A DNA stretch of 22,004 nucleotides from Anaerolineae bacterium (lineage in GTDB: Bacteria; Chloroflexota; Anaerolineae; E26-bin7). The DNA lies in NCBI GenBank assembly GCA_029933115.1, contig JAOZOT010000003.1:1-22004 (forward strand), read 5' to 3'. The notes under the pieces are model-generated. The model made no database searches and was not told the DNA's origin. It saw nothing but the letters and a program-made list of their open reading frames with translations. Made by a program: the position numbers and the translations under genes. Shown here piece by piece: positions 7,049-13,924 of this stretch (positions are counted from its first letter, which is position 1; each line of letters starts with the position of its first letter).

Positions 7049-7135
7049 CGTGGGGCGGTCTCCCCGGCGGCCGCCCCACGCTCTCCGCCGGGGATCAGTG
7101 AAACACTGAACACGAACGCGCCAGGGGAGTGGCGC
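7049..7135 (+). other. Structured intergenic region with interlocked inverted repeats
   Basis: The region holds four perfect inverted repeats within 87 bases. CGTGGGGCGG (7049-7058) pairs with CCGCCCCACG (7071-7080). TCCCCGGCGG (7061-7070) pairs with CCGCCGGGGA (7085-7094). TCAGTG (7095-7100) pairs with CACTGA (7104-7109). GCGCCA (7118-7123) pairs with TGGCGC (7130-7135). The first two interlock in the order A, B, A', B', so they are mutually exclusive hairpins or a partial pseudoknot. No U-tract follows, so a simple intrinsic terminator is unlikely. It could be an attenuator, an mRNA 3'-end protector or a protein binding site after the capsid gene. Confidence 0.6.
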
Positions 7136-7157
7136 TGATAGGATTGGAGGGCTTCGA

Positions 7158-7586
7158 ATGAGCCCTGTCACGAATCAGAAGATGGAAGAGTACATGAGCC
7201 CCAGGGAGGGGTTCCAGTCCGCCGACATTTCCGCCGGAGACATCGATTCCACCGTGTTCCACAGCATGGCGGGTTTCCGGGAAGCCGTGGCCGTGGCCTC
7301 CTGTGACGCCGTGGCGGACACGGAGACCATGACCCTGACCCTCCTCCAGGCTTCGGACGCGGCCGGCACCGGGAAGAAGGTTCTGGGGACGGCCGTGGTG
7401 GCCACGGCGTCCGGAGCCGTCACCCTGGCCGCCATCGCTTCGGCCTTGCTGGAGGACATGGACCACGCGAACGGATTCACGTTCGTGGGGGCCCGCGTCA
7501 CCAGCGACGCGGCCGGCGTCATTCCTGGCCGGGTGAACCTGGCCCTGACCGGCGCCCGGTACAAGCCCGTGGCCCAGACGGCGTAA
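7158..7586 (+). CDS. Putative capsid decoration/head structural protein
   Basis: The 142-residue protein follows the capsid gene, the usual place for decoration or head-stabilising proteins. Its composition (Ala/Thr/Val-rich, alternating short hydrophobic segments such as MTLTLLQASDAAGTGKK and AVTLAAIASALL) suggests an all-beta sandwich. Residues ~25-140 resemble small phage structural proteins in which TVxFHSxxxFREAV leads into a beta core. I recognise the general type rather than a named family. ATG 7158 sits within TTCGAATG and follows GGAGGG at 7146-7151. A later in-frame ATG follows closely but lacks a better ribosome site. It could instead be a minor head protein. Confidence 0.65.
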   Translation: MSPVTNQKMEEYMSPREGFQSADISAGDIDSTVFHSMAGFREAVAVASCDAVADTETMTLTLLQASDAAGTGKKVLGTAVVATASGAVTLAAIASALLEDMDHANGFTFVGARVTSDAAGVIPGRVNLALTGARYKPVAQTA

Positions 7587-7590
7587 GCCC

Positions 7591-7902
7591 ATGGCGTACC
7601 GGGTGAAGTTCGAATGCGTCCGGCGGGACAAGCTCCGGCCGGAGCGATGTTTCCCCGGGTACGTCCTCACGGACCTGGCACCGGAGGAGGCCCAGCGCCT
7701 CTTCCGGGCCGGGTGCCTGGAGGAAGCCCCGGAGCCGAAGGCGGAGCCGAAGCCGAAGGCGGAGCCGAAGCCGAAGGCGGAGCCGAAGCCGAAGCCGAAG
7801 CCGAAGGCGAAGCCGAAGGCGAAGCCGAAGCCGAAGCCGAAGGCGAAGCCGAAGGCGAAGCCGAAGGCGCCAGCACGAAAGAAGACGAAGCGCGGGAGGT
7901 AA
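7591..7902 (+). CDS. Small protein with Lys/Pro-rich histone-H1-like tail
   Basis: The 103-residue protein has two parts. Residues 1-~45 are a mini-domain (FPGYVLTDLAPEEAQRLFRAG) of a type often found in small phage proteins upstream of head-tail connectors. Residues 48-92 are an unbroken array of PK, AK and AEPK units, followed by the basic end PARKKTKRGR. The tail resembles eukaryotic H1 and bacterial H1-like C-termini, which bind DNA by charge, so contact with packaged DNA or another acidic surface is plausible but inferred. The ATG has no obvious ribosome site and begins four bases after the previous stop, which points to translational coupling. Length is likely to vary between relatives because the tail is encoded by tandem repeats. 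Confidence 0.7.
   Translation: MAYRVKFECVRRDKLRPERCFPGYVLTDLAPEEAQRLFRAGCLEEAPEPKAEPKPKAEPKPKAEPKPKPKPKAKPKAKPKPKPKAKPKAKPKAPARKKTKRGR
7732..7866 (+). repeat. CCGAAG/GCGAAG tandem array encoding PK/AK tail
   Basis: About 135 bases consist almost only of the hexamers CCGAAG, GCGAAG and GCGGAG in phase with the reading frame. Early units are of 18 bases (AEPKPK); later ones are of 12 bases (PKAK). The array is built from the CGAAG pentamer that is enriched throughout the window. Such arrays change length by slippage. The long open frames on the complementary strand here are by-products of the repeat. Confidence 0.85.
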
Positions 7903-7905
7903 GGC

Positions 7906-8547
7906 ATGAGCCTGGATGGCTACGGGATCCAGCTCACCACCTTTCCCAGATCGGCCTTCGAGGGTTTGGCCGTGGTCACGCCCTCTTCCGGTCTGGTGGT
8001 GTCTCTTAACGAACAGAAGAGACACCTTCGTGTGGAGAGCCAGGAAGAGGACAAGGTGATTCGCGGGTTCATTCAATCCGCCACGGAGTGGGCGGAGGCC
8101 TTTCTATATCGCCAGCTCCTCACGGCCACGTACCGGCTCCAGCTCGATTCCTTTCCGGACTCAGACCGGGCCCCCATCGAGCTCCCGCGCCCTCCCCTCC
8201 GATCCGTGACCCAGATCCAGTATTACGACACGGCCAGCACGCTCCAGACGTGGGGCTCCACGCTCTACCAGGTGGACACGGTGAGCGAGCCCGGCCGGCT
8301 CATGCCCGTGCCGGATGGCTCCTACCCTGACACCCAGGACGACCGATTCGGCGCCGTCCAGGTCACATTTGAAGCGGGCTATGGGGAAGCGGCGGACGTG
8401 CCGGAGGAGATCAAAACGGGAATCAAAATGCTCGCCGCGTCCCTCTTCGAGAGACGCGAGGACGATATCGTGGCAAGCCTGATTCTCCAGGTTCCCCGGG
8501 GCGTGGAGAATCTTCTCTATCCGTTCAAGGTGGCCGACTTCGTATGA
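7906..8547 (+). CDS. Head-tail connector, gp6/phiE125 gp8-like
   Basis: The 213-residue protein probably forms the adaptor ring under the portal. The segment VSLNEQKRHLRVESQEEDKVIRGF (about residues 31-54; an L.EQK.HLRV...ED..I pattern) is the hallmark of the gp6-like/DNA-packaging connector family. It is followed by the conserved-type PRPPLRSVTQIQYYD (93-107) and a helical end (EEIKTGIKMLAASLFERRED, residues 166-185). ATG 7906 has the strong ribosome site GGGAGG three bases after the Lys/Pro gene's basic end. The stop overlaps the next start (ATGA). Length agrees with phiE125 gp8-type proteins. Confidence 0.85.
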   Translation: MSLDGYGIQLTTFPRSAFEGLAVVTPSSGLVVSLNEQKRHLRVESQEEDKVIRGFIQSATEWAEAFLYRQLLTATYRLQLDSFPDSDRAPIELPRPPLRSVTQIQYYDTASTLQTWGSTLYQVDTVSEPGRLMPVPDGSYPDTQDDRFGAVQVTFEAGYGEAADVPEEIKTGIKMLAASLFERREDDIVASLILQVPRGVENLLYPFKVADFV

Positions 8548-8882
8548 GAGCGGGAAGCCTGGACAGACGAATCCAGCTCCAGCGCCGGGTCCGGAAGAGG
8601 ACCAGGCGAGGCGAACAGGTGGACGAGTGGAAGCCCCTGGGAACATGCTGGGCAAAGAAACGACGCCTGAGCGTGGGCCGCCGTGGCGAGCAATACGAAG
8701 AGGATCAGTTCATAGCGAAAGGGACGATGGAGTGGACGGTCCGCTGGCGGACAGACGTGAACCCGAAGGACCGGCTCCTGGAATTGGAGACGGGGCGCCT
8801 GTGGGATATAACCTCTGTCATCGAGATCGGCCGGCATGCCGGTCTGAAGCTCATTGCGGAAGCCAGGGAGGACGAGGACTAG
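8544..8882 (+). CDS. Head-tail joining protein, SPP1 gp16-like
   Basis: The 112-residue protein matches the size and pattern of head closure/stopper proteins: an N-terminal RAGSLDRRIQLQRR (2-15), a central basic segment KKRRLSVGRRGEQY, RWRTDVNPKDRLLE (68-81), and a C-terminal strand region with LWDITSVIEIGRHAGLKLIAE. In SPP1 the counterpart closes the portal channel after packaging and docks the tail. It overlaps the connector gene by four bases and is followed after one base by the gp10-like gene, the standard connector order. The fold is inferred from the family. Confidence 0.85.
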   Translation: MRAGSLDRRIQLQRRVRKRTRRGEQVDEWKPLGTCWAKKRRLSVGRRGEQYEEDQFIAKGTMEWTVRWRTDVNPKDRLLELETGRLWDITSVIEIGRHAGLKLIAEAREDED

Positions 8883-8883
8883 C

Positions 8884-9333
8884 ATGTTCGCCGTTCGGTT
8901 TTCAGGGGATAGGGAGCTGGATCGGGCCCTCCGGGTTCTGGAGAAGGCCACCCCGAAGCCTTTCCTGAAGGGCGTCATGAAGGCCAGCGCGAAGCCCCTG
9001 GTGAAGAACATGAAGACGAACGTCCGGAAGGATACCGGCGAGCTCCGGAAGTCTATCAAGGCCCGTTTGAAGCTGGCGAAGAAGGGCTTGATTATCATGA
9101 AGGTAGGCCCCGGGAAGGATCAGTTCTGGGGCATGTTCCTGGAATTCGGCACCGCCCACCATTCGCCTTTCCCTTGGATGAGACCAGCGTGGGACGGGAA
9201 GAAGGACAAGACCCTGGCCCTCATCACGGCCGGTCTGGCCCTTCAACTGAACAGAGTGGCGAAGAAGATCAGCCGCAAGGTATCAAGGGGGAAGAAACTC
9301 ACACGATTCGAGCTCCGGCTCCTGGGGGTATGA
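8884..9333 (+). CDS. HK97 gp10-like head-tail/tail-completion protein
   Basis: The 149-residue protein carries the hallmark of the HK97 gp10 family, FLEFGTAHHSPFPWMRPA (residues 85-102), preceded by a Lys-rich helical half with DTGELRKSI (50-58). Family members act at the head-tail interface or at the tail terminator. ATG 8884 begins two bases after the previous stop and follows GGGAGG and GAGGA tracts. An in-frame TTG at 8854 would overlap the previous gene but has no advantage. The C-terminus (KKISRKVSRGKKL) is strongly basic. Confidence 0.85.
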   Translation: MFAVRFSGDRELDRALRVLEKATPKPFLKGVMKASAKPLVKNMKTNVRKDTGELRKSIKARLKLAKKGLIIMKVGPGKDQFWGMFLEFGTAHHSPFPWMRPAWDGKKDKTLALITAGLALQLNRVAKKISRKVSRGKKLTRFELRLLGV

Positions 9334-9334
9334 C

Positions 9335-9742
9335 GTGCCCACGATTCGCTCATTCGAAGAAGAGCTGGTGGAATTCCTCCTGGAGGATTCTAAGATCCAG
9401 TCCGCCGTGTCCGGACGGATCGGGCCGCTTCCCCTCCCCCAGGGGACTAAGAAGACGTCCATCACGTACATGCAGGTTGGACGGGACGACGGACAGACCC
9501 AGACCGGCGCGGACTGTCTGAGCGCGAATCGATGGCAGATAGACGTTTGGTCTCGAAGATATGGAGACATGCGGGAGCTGGGCGAGCTCGTCCGGCGCCG
9601 TTTAAACGGGTATGACGGACCCATGGGAGGCCTCACCCGGGTGAGCTTTTTCATGGAGAACAGACAGGAAACATTCGAAGACGAATCCAAACTTCACCGG
9701 GGAATTTTGGATTTCACTGTGTGGTACAGAGAGGAGCTATAA
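9335..9742 (+). CDS. Tail completion/terminator protein (DUF3168-like)
   Basis: The 135-residue protein fits the tail-completion proteins of the gp17/DUF3168 type. An N-terminal helix (FEEELVEFLLEDSKI) is followed by VSGRIGPLPLPQGTKKTSITYMQV. A core segment reads NRWQIDVWSRRYGDMRELGELVRRRLNG, and strands follow ending in LDFTVWY. These proteins cap the tail tube and join it to the head. It starts with GTG 9335, one base after the gp10-like stop. The GGGGG tract at 9325-9329 is the only ribosome-site candidate. Position between gp10-like and tail tube genes supports the call. It contains one of the four GTTTAAACG copies at 9600-9608. Confidence 0.8.
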   Translation: MPTIRSFEEELVEFLLEDSKIQSAVSGRIGPLPLPQGTKKTSITYMQVGRDDGQTQTGADCLSANRWQIDVWSRRYGDMRELGELVRRRLNGYDGPMGGLTRVSFFMENRQETFEDESKLHRGILDFTVWYREEL

Positions 9743-9743
9743 C

Positions 9744-10100
9744 ATGGCAGCAATCACGGTTCAGTCCCTAATCGGGAAGTATCCCGCCACGCCGGTGTCC
9801 GCCGATGCGGCGGATATCACCTTCGCGGCGATGGAGCTGGCCGGGGACACGTTCGCGAACACCGGGAAGGAGATCATCCTGGTGAGGAATGACGACGCGG
9901 GAGCCGTCACCCTTACGATCACATCCCAGGTGGATACCTTCAACCGGTTGGGCACGATCAGCGCTTATCCCATCGGCGCCGGGGAGTACGCCGCATTCGG
10001 CCCCTTCCCCGTGAGCGGCTGGAACGATTCGTCCGGGAACCTGAACCTCCTGGCTTCGGACGTGGACCTGAAGGTGGCCGTCCTTCGCTTCACCCTGTAG
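9744..10100 (+). CDS. Small virion structural protein, beta-sandwich type
   Basis: The 118-residue protein has the pattern SLIGKYPATPVSADAADITF, then NTGKEIILVRNDDAGAVTLTITSQ, then YPIGAGEYAAFGPFPVSGW. I recognise this as a recurring small phage protein, placed near head-tail or tail genes and usually left unnamed. Alternating polar and hydrophobic residues suggest an immunoglobulin-like or jelly-roll fold. A decorating role on head or tail is inferred from place and fold only. ATG 9744 follows AGAGGAG at 9730-9736. It ends 45 bases before the tail tube gene. Confidence 0.65.
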   Translation: MAAITVQSLIGKYPATPVSADAADITFAAMELAGDTFANTGKEIILVRNDDAGAVTLTITSQVDTFNRLGTISAYPIGAGEYAAFGPFPVSGWNDSSGNLNLLASDVDLKVAVLRFTL

Positions 10101-10126
10101 AACTGTCCGCCCCGGCGGGCTATACT
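10098..10126 (+). promoter_or_regulatory. Weak promoter candidate before tail tube gene
   Basis: TATACT at 10121-10126 (five of six to TATAAT) lies 20 bases before the tail tube start. TAGAAC at 10098-10103, 17 bases further up, matches only three bases of a -35 box. Between them is a five-base-pair GC hairpin (CCGCC/GGCGG, 10107-10118). The following GGAAGGGAAGATC supplies the ribosome site. A separate promoter would make sense for an abundant tail protein, but the match is poor. Confidence 0.3.
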
Positions 10127-10145
10127 GTGACCGGAAGGGAAGATC

Positions 10146-10577
10146 ATGAGCGAGGCGAGACTTGGCAAGGGCTTTCTCGTCCAGCGCGGTGACGGTGGGT
10201 CCCCGGAGAATTTCACCACCGTGGCCGAAGTCCTGGACGCGGACGGGCCCGGGCTTTCAGCGGACAGTGTGGAGGCGACCCACCAGGAATCCCCGAATTA
10301 CTGGCGGGAGTTCATTCCGGGTCTGAAGGACGGCGGGGAAATTTCCTTTGACGTCAACCACGACCCGGACAACGCCACCCACGACGCCACGACGGGAATC
10401 GTGGCGGACTTCAACAATCGGACGGTGAGGAACTGGCGCGTGGCCTTCCCCTCTCCGTCCTCGAAGACGTGGACTTTCCCGGCCTTCGTGACCGGCTTTG
10501 AGCCCAGCAATCCCGTTGCTGATCGCTCCACGGCCTCCGTCACGCTGAAGGTTACGGGCGAGCCCACCCTGGCCTGA
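10146..10577 (+). CDS. Major tail tube protein
   Basis: The 143-residue protein matches lambda-gpV-like tail tube subunits. Near the N-terminus LGKGFLVQRGDGGSPENFTTVAEV (6-29) leads to GLSADSVEATHQESPNYWREFIPGLKDGGE (36-65). This is followed by the short strand SFDVNHDPDN and a C-terminal FPAFVTGFEP...TASVTLKVTGEPTLA. These are the standard signatures of the family. Rings of this protein stack to make the tail tube around the tape measure. A gap precedes it and a strong hairpin follows it, as expected of a highly expressed tail gene. Length is typical of the short single-domain members, with no C-terminal Ig domain. Confidence 0.92.
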   Translation: MSEARLGKGFLVQRGDGGSPENFTTVAEVLDADGPGLSADSVEATHQESPNYWREFIPGLKDGGEISFDVNHDPDNATHDATTGIVADFNNRTVRNWRVAFPSPSSKTWTFPAFVTGFEPSNPVADRSTASVTLKVTGEPTLA

Positions 10578-10584
10578 TAGGAAA

Positions 10585-10618
10585 CGCGCCCTGCCCCTTC
10601 TCCCAGGGGCGGGGTGTG
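10585..10618 (+). terminator. Strong hairpin after tail tube gene (attenuator-like)
   Basis: Bases 10585-10597 pair with 10606-10618 in a 13-base-pair stem (four G:U pairs) with the eight-base loop TTCTCCCA. The core CCCTGCCCC/GGGGCGGGG is very stable. The bases after it (CTTCCTGG) contain no U-run, so full intrinsic termination is doubtful. It lies between the tail tube gene and the chaperone gene, where reduced read-through or mRNA protection would raise tube protein over downstream products. Confidence 0.45.
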
Positions 10619-10637
10619 CTTCCTGGAACGAGGAGAC

Positions 10638-11039
10638 ATGGTGAATCCGAAACGCGGAGAGGCAAAGTTCAAAGTAGGAGCGAAGGAATACAAGATCCGA
10701 TTCAGTCTGAATGTCCTTTGCTCTCTCGAAGAAGAGCTGGGGCGGCCGCTCACGGACCTGGTTTTGGAATGGTCCCAGGAGAAGGTAAGCCTCTCAGATG
10801 TCAGGAAGATGATCCGGGCTGCGCTGACGCCGAATCATCCGGAGATCACCCTGGAAGGCGCTGGTGATCTCATGGAGGAAGCCGGGCTGGAGACAGTCCT
10901 GGAAGCCCTGACCACGGCTTTGAATCGCTCCGCCATTTCGGATCAATTCGTGGGAGGTGAGGAAGCCCAGGACCCTCGGACGGGGACGGCCGATGGAATT
11001 GGGATGCCCTCTTCCATAGCGCCGTCTCCGCCGGCGTAG
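10638..11039 (+). CDS. Tail assembly chaperone, short form (gpG-like)
   Basis: This 133-residue protein (from ATG 10638) lies between tail tube and tape measure, the fixed place of tail assembly chaperones. The start FKVGAKEYKIRFSLNVLCSLEEELG and the following helices (DVRKMIRAALTPNHPEIT) resemble gpG/GTA-gp10-type chaperones with an R/L.F..N..C.LEE pattern. The last ~30 residues (DPRTGTADGIG...) are low-complexity and look like read-out beyond the point where ribosomes shift to the -1 frame. The start is either ATG 10638 or GTG 10641; AGGAG at 10631-10635 is spaced better for the GTG. It would coat the tape measure during tail assembly and is not expected in the virion. Confidence 0.8.
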   Translation: MVNPKRGEAKFKVGAKEYKIRFSLNVLCSLEEELGRPLTDLVLEWSQEKVSLSDVRKMIRAALTPNHPEITLEGAGDLMEEAGLETVLEALTTALNRSAISDQFVGGEEAQDPRTGTADGIGMPSSIAPSPPA

Positions 11040-11311
11040 AGCCCACGGCCTTCTGGGACTTCACGCCGGTGGAGCTGAATCGCGTTCTGGTGGCCCTGGA
11101 CGAACGCTGGAGACGGACGAAGGAGGTGGTGGCGTGGATGGCTTACCACAGCGGGACCGTGCCATATTACAAGCGGCCGCCCTCTTTCAGCCGTTTTCTT
11201 CGCTCTCTGATCCCGCACCGATGGCCCTCCGGTAAGGAGCTGGGCTCGAAGCTGGATCGAATGTTCCGGACGCTCCAGGCGCAATTCCGGGCGAAGAAAG
11301 GCGGGGAGTGA
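10961..11311 (+). CDS. Chaperone -1 frameshift extension (T part of GT)
   Basis: The -1 frame opens after TGA 10958-10960. From ~10994 it encodes a conserved-looking segment, WNWDALFHSAVSAGVEP...FWDFTPVELNRVL, typical of the second tail chaperone domain of GTA-like phages. No ATG, GTG or TTG occurs in this frame between 10961 and GTG 11069, which lies past that segment. The domain is therefore most simply reached by -1 slippage from the upstream gene. Candidate slip sites are GGGG at 10982-10985 (codon GGG re-pairs as GGG) and CCCT at 10973-10976. The fusion would be about 224 residues. It ends one base into the tape measure start. A short product from GTG 11069 (80 residues) is the alternative. 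Confidence 0.75.
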   Translation, partial: GSPGPSDGDGRWNWDALFHSAVSAGVEPTAFWDFTPVELNRVLVALDERWRRTKEVVAWMAYHSGTVPYYKRPPSFSRFLRSLIPHRWPSGKELGSKLDRMFRTLQAQFRAKKGGE

Positions 11312-13923
11312 TGCCGGGGACGCTGATCGGGAATCTGTTCGTCGATCTCATCGCCCGGACGGCTCAGTTCCAGAAGGGTATGGCGAGGGCTCGCCGGACC
11401 CTCCGGGTGATGTCCGCCAGGATGAAGAAGTTCGGCCGATCCATGACACGGATCGGCCGGGGCCTGGCAATGCGCGTCACCCTCCCCGTGACTCTCTTCG
11501 CGGCTCACACCTTGAAGGCGGCCGGAGACTTCGAGCAATCCATGAAGATCGTGGAAGCGAAGAGCGGGGCCGCCGGTGCCCAGCTCGAAGCCCTCCGCCA
11601 GCGCGCCCTGGAAATGGGCCGGGAGGGGAAAGTCTCCGCAAAGCAAGCGGCGGACGGCCTGGTGGTTCTGGTTCGCGCTGGCCTCTCCGCCAAACAGGCC
11701 TTTGACGCCCTTCCGAAGGTTGTGAACTTCGCGGCCGCTTCCGGCCGGAGCTTCGCGGACGCGGCCGGAACGGCCGTGGACACCATGGGCCAGTTCGGCC
11801 TGGGCGTGAAGGACATCACGCGAATCTCTGACACGATGGTGAAGGCGGCGAATAGCGCGAACCAGGAAGTCTTCGACATCGCCGAATCGATGAAGCATGC
11901 CGGGCCCATCGCGAAGAAATTCGGCCTGGATCTCGAAGAGACCACGGCCATCGTCACTCTCATGGCGAAGGCCGGTATCCGTGGCGGGAAGGCTGGACGC
12001 GCCCTGGCCCAGGGCATGATTAAGATCGTGAATCCCACGGAGAAGGCGAAAAAGGTTTTCAAGAAACTGAACGTGAATATCTTCAACGCGTCCGGCCGGT
12101 TCAGGGGATTCACGAAGATCCTGGATGAGCTCAGATCGAAGGGCCTGAGCGGAGCCGAAGCTCTCCGGATCTTCCAGAAACGTGCCGGTGTGGGGATGAT
12201 CTCCGTCCTGGATCAGGGCGGGAAGGCTCTCACCGATCTGGTGGGGAAGCTGAAGGAAGCCGGCGGGACGTCCGCAAAGGAAGCAAGCAAGCGCCTGGAG
12301 GGCTTCAATGGAGCCATGCGCCGGCTCAGTGGCGCATTCGAAGCCCTTCAAATCGCCATAGCGGACGCCGGCCTCCTGGAGTTCGCGAAGAACCTCGTCC
12401 TGAGACTCCGGGACCTCCTGGTGAATCTCTCTGAGACGAACCCGGAGCTCCTTCAAATCGGAACCATTCTGGCCGTGGTGGCCGCCGCGCTGGGTCCCGT
12501 TCTCATCATCGTGGGCCAGCTCACGGTGGGCCTGGGCCTCCTCCTCCCATGGATAGTGAAGATCACCGTGGCCCTGGCTCCGTTGACGCTGGCCGCCGTG
12601 ATCCTGGCGGCGAAGATAGCCCTGATAGCAGGCGCCGTGATAGGCCTCATCGTCTTGTTCGGCCAGTTCCAGGGGCTCGATCCCTCCGAAGCCCTGGCCG
12701 GGTTCTTCGAGAACGTGAAGAACGCCCTGAAATTCCTCCGGAAGGGCCTGGGGAACATGGGCGTCTTCCTCACGAAGATGAAGAACGATATCGTGAAGAA
12801 GTTCACGGAGATTGGGAAGGCCGTGGCGGACACGGTGGGCCCGGCCCTGGCGCCCTTGAAGAAAGGTGTCATGGAAGCCTTCGCCGTTCTCCGGAGGGGC
12901 TTCGAGAACATGGGCTCCTTCCTCTCAAAGATGAAGGACGATATCGTGGCGAAGTTCCGGGAGATATTCGAGGGAGCTTCAGAGTGGACCAGCAAGACAG
13001 CAAAGGCCGTGAAGGAAAACCTGGTGGGGAAGCTCGAAGCCGTGAAGAAAAAGCTGGGGAGCGTCCTCGATGGAATCAAGGCCGGGTGGGGCCTCCTGTC
13101 GAAAACGTTGGTGGGGAATTCGATCATCCCGGACATGATGAAGCGAATCAAGGACCTGTTCCTTCGAATGGGCGTCACCGTTCTGAACTCCACGAAGGTG
13201 GCGGCGAAAGGCGTCACCGGTGTGTTCAAGAAGATGGGCGCCGGCGTGGTGAAGAACCTGGGCGACGTGGCCACGAAGGTGAAGAAAAAGCTCTCCAGCC
13301 TCTTCGAGAGGAAGAAGAAGAAGAGGAAACTCATCTTCCCTGGTGAGGACAAGCCGAAGAAGAAAAAAGAGACCATCGAGGAGAAGGCCCGGCGCGCGAA
13401 CAAAGCTCTCCTGGCCCTGGGAGACGCGGCCCGGAGAATCGGCAAGGCCATGACGGAGAGCCTGGGGAAGGCCCTGGATGACTTCGTGGACAAGGGCAAG
13501 TTCAGCATGAGCGCCTTCCGGAATTTCGCGGCCAGCGCCTTGAAGGACGTGGCGAAGGGCCTTCTCCGGGAAGGTATCCTGGGACCCAGGGGAACCGGTC
13601 GGGGCGGACTCCTGGGCGCCCTGGGCGGCCTCTTCCGGTTCCAGCGTGGTGGCTCCTTCACCGTGGGCGGAGCCGGTGGCGCCGATTCCCAGCTCGTGGC
13701 GTTCCGCGCCACGCCGGGCGAAGAGGTGAGCATTCGAAGGCCCGGCCAGCTCCAGGGCGTAGGCGTCCAGGTGAATCAGAACTTCGCCATGGGCGTGGCC
13801 CAGACCGTCCGGGCGGAGCTCGCCGCAATGCGGCCCCAGATGGAGGCGGGAATCGCGAATGCCGTGGCAGATAAGCGCATGCGAGGCGGGGCCTTCAGCG
13901 TGGCCATGACCGGGAGGACGTAA
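11311..13923 (+). CDS. Tail tape measure protein
   Basis: The 870-residue protein sets tail length and is ejected first into the host. The N-terminal ~350 residues look like the TP901-type tape measure core (FVDLIARTAQFQKGMARARR; MGREGKVSAKQAADGL; AMKHAGP-like motifs). Residues ~386-452 are strongly hydrophobic, with several potential membrane spans. A Lys-rich stretch (about 665-695, RKKKKRK...KPKKKKE) is followed by ALGDAARRIGKAMTESL...MSAFRNFAASALKDVAKG, the common C-terminal module. The end includes FQRGGSFTVGGAGGADSQLVAFRATPGEEV. Residues ~475-501 and 526-552 are an internal repeat. If scaled as in other siphophages (about 0.15 nm per residue), the tail would be near 130 nm. ATG 11311 overlaps the chaperone stop by one base. 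Confidence 0.93.
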   Translation: MPGTLIGNLFVDLIARTAQFQKGMARARRTLRVMSARMKKFGRSMTRIGRGLAMRVTLPVTLFAAHTLKAAGDFEQSMKIVEAKSGAAGAQLEALRQRALEMGREGKVSAKQAADGLVVLVRAGLSAKQAFDALPKVVNFAAASGRSFADAAGTAVDTMGQFGLGVKDITRISDTMVKAANSANQEVFDIAESMKHAGPIAKKFGLDLEETTAIVTLMAKAGIRGGKAGRALAQGMIKIVNPTEKAKKVFKKLNVNIFNASGRFRGFTKILDELRSKGLSGAEALRIFQKRAGVGMISVLDQGGKALTDLVGKLKEAGGTSAKEASKRLEGFNGAMRRLSGAFEALQIAIADAGLLEFAKNLVLRLRDLLVNLSETNPELLQIGTILAVVAAALGPVLIIVGQLTVGLGLLLPWIVKITVALAPLTLAAVILAAKIALIAGAVIGLIVLFGQFQGLDPSEALAGFFENVKNALKFLRKGLGNMGVFLTKMKNDIVKKFTEIGKAVADTVGPALAPLKKGVMEAFAVLRRGFENMGSFLSKMKDDIVAKFREIFEGASEWTSKTAKAVKENLVGKLEAVKKKLGSVLDGIKAGWGLLSKTLVGNSIIPDMMKRIKDLFLRMGVTVLNSTKVAAKGVTGVFKKMGAGVVKNLGDVATKVKKKLSSLFERKKKKRKLIFPGEDKPKKKKETIEEKARRANKALLALGDAARRIGKAMTESLGKALDDFVDKGKFSMSAFRNFAASALKDVAKGLLREGILGPRGTGRGGLLGALGGLFRFQRGGSFTVGGAGGADSQLVAFRATPGEEVSIRRPGQLQGVGVQVNQNFAMGVAQTVRAELAAMRPQMEAGIANAVADKRMRGGAFSVAMTGRT
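12736..12966 (+). repeat. Internal direct repeat in tape measure gene
   Basis: Bases 12736-12813 and 12889-12966 are diverged direct copies offset by 153 bases (51 codons). They encode LRKGLGNMGVFLTKMKNDIV and LRRGFENMGSFLSKMKDDIV followed by KKF/AKF and related residues. The repeat lies just after the hydrophobic region. Duplications of this sort change tape measure length and therefore tail length. Confidence 0.75.
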
Positions 13924-13924
13924 C

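Noticed and set aside
5655..7079. A 474-codon open frame on the - strand opposite the capsid gene
   Set aside because: Its composition (His, Gly, Arg, Pro rich) is what codon bias on the opposite strand produces, and it lies fully under an HK97 capsid gene. No ribosome site or recognisable domain was found.
7732..7866. Regular repeats that might be taken for a CRISPR or iteron array
   Set aside because: Units are 6-18 bases with no unique spacers and stay in phase with the reading frame; they are a coding repeat.
7519..8076. A - strand frame with long Leu-Arg repeats opposite the Lys/Pro gene
   Set aside because: It is the complement of the CCGAAG repeat array, which is open in all frames; no independent support.
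11167..12456. A 429-codon - strand frame opposite the tape measure N-terminus
   Set aside because: It is composition-driven, without start signals or homology-like motifs, and it sits opposite a conserved gene.
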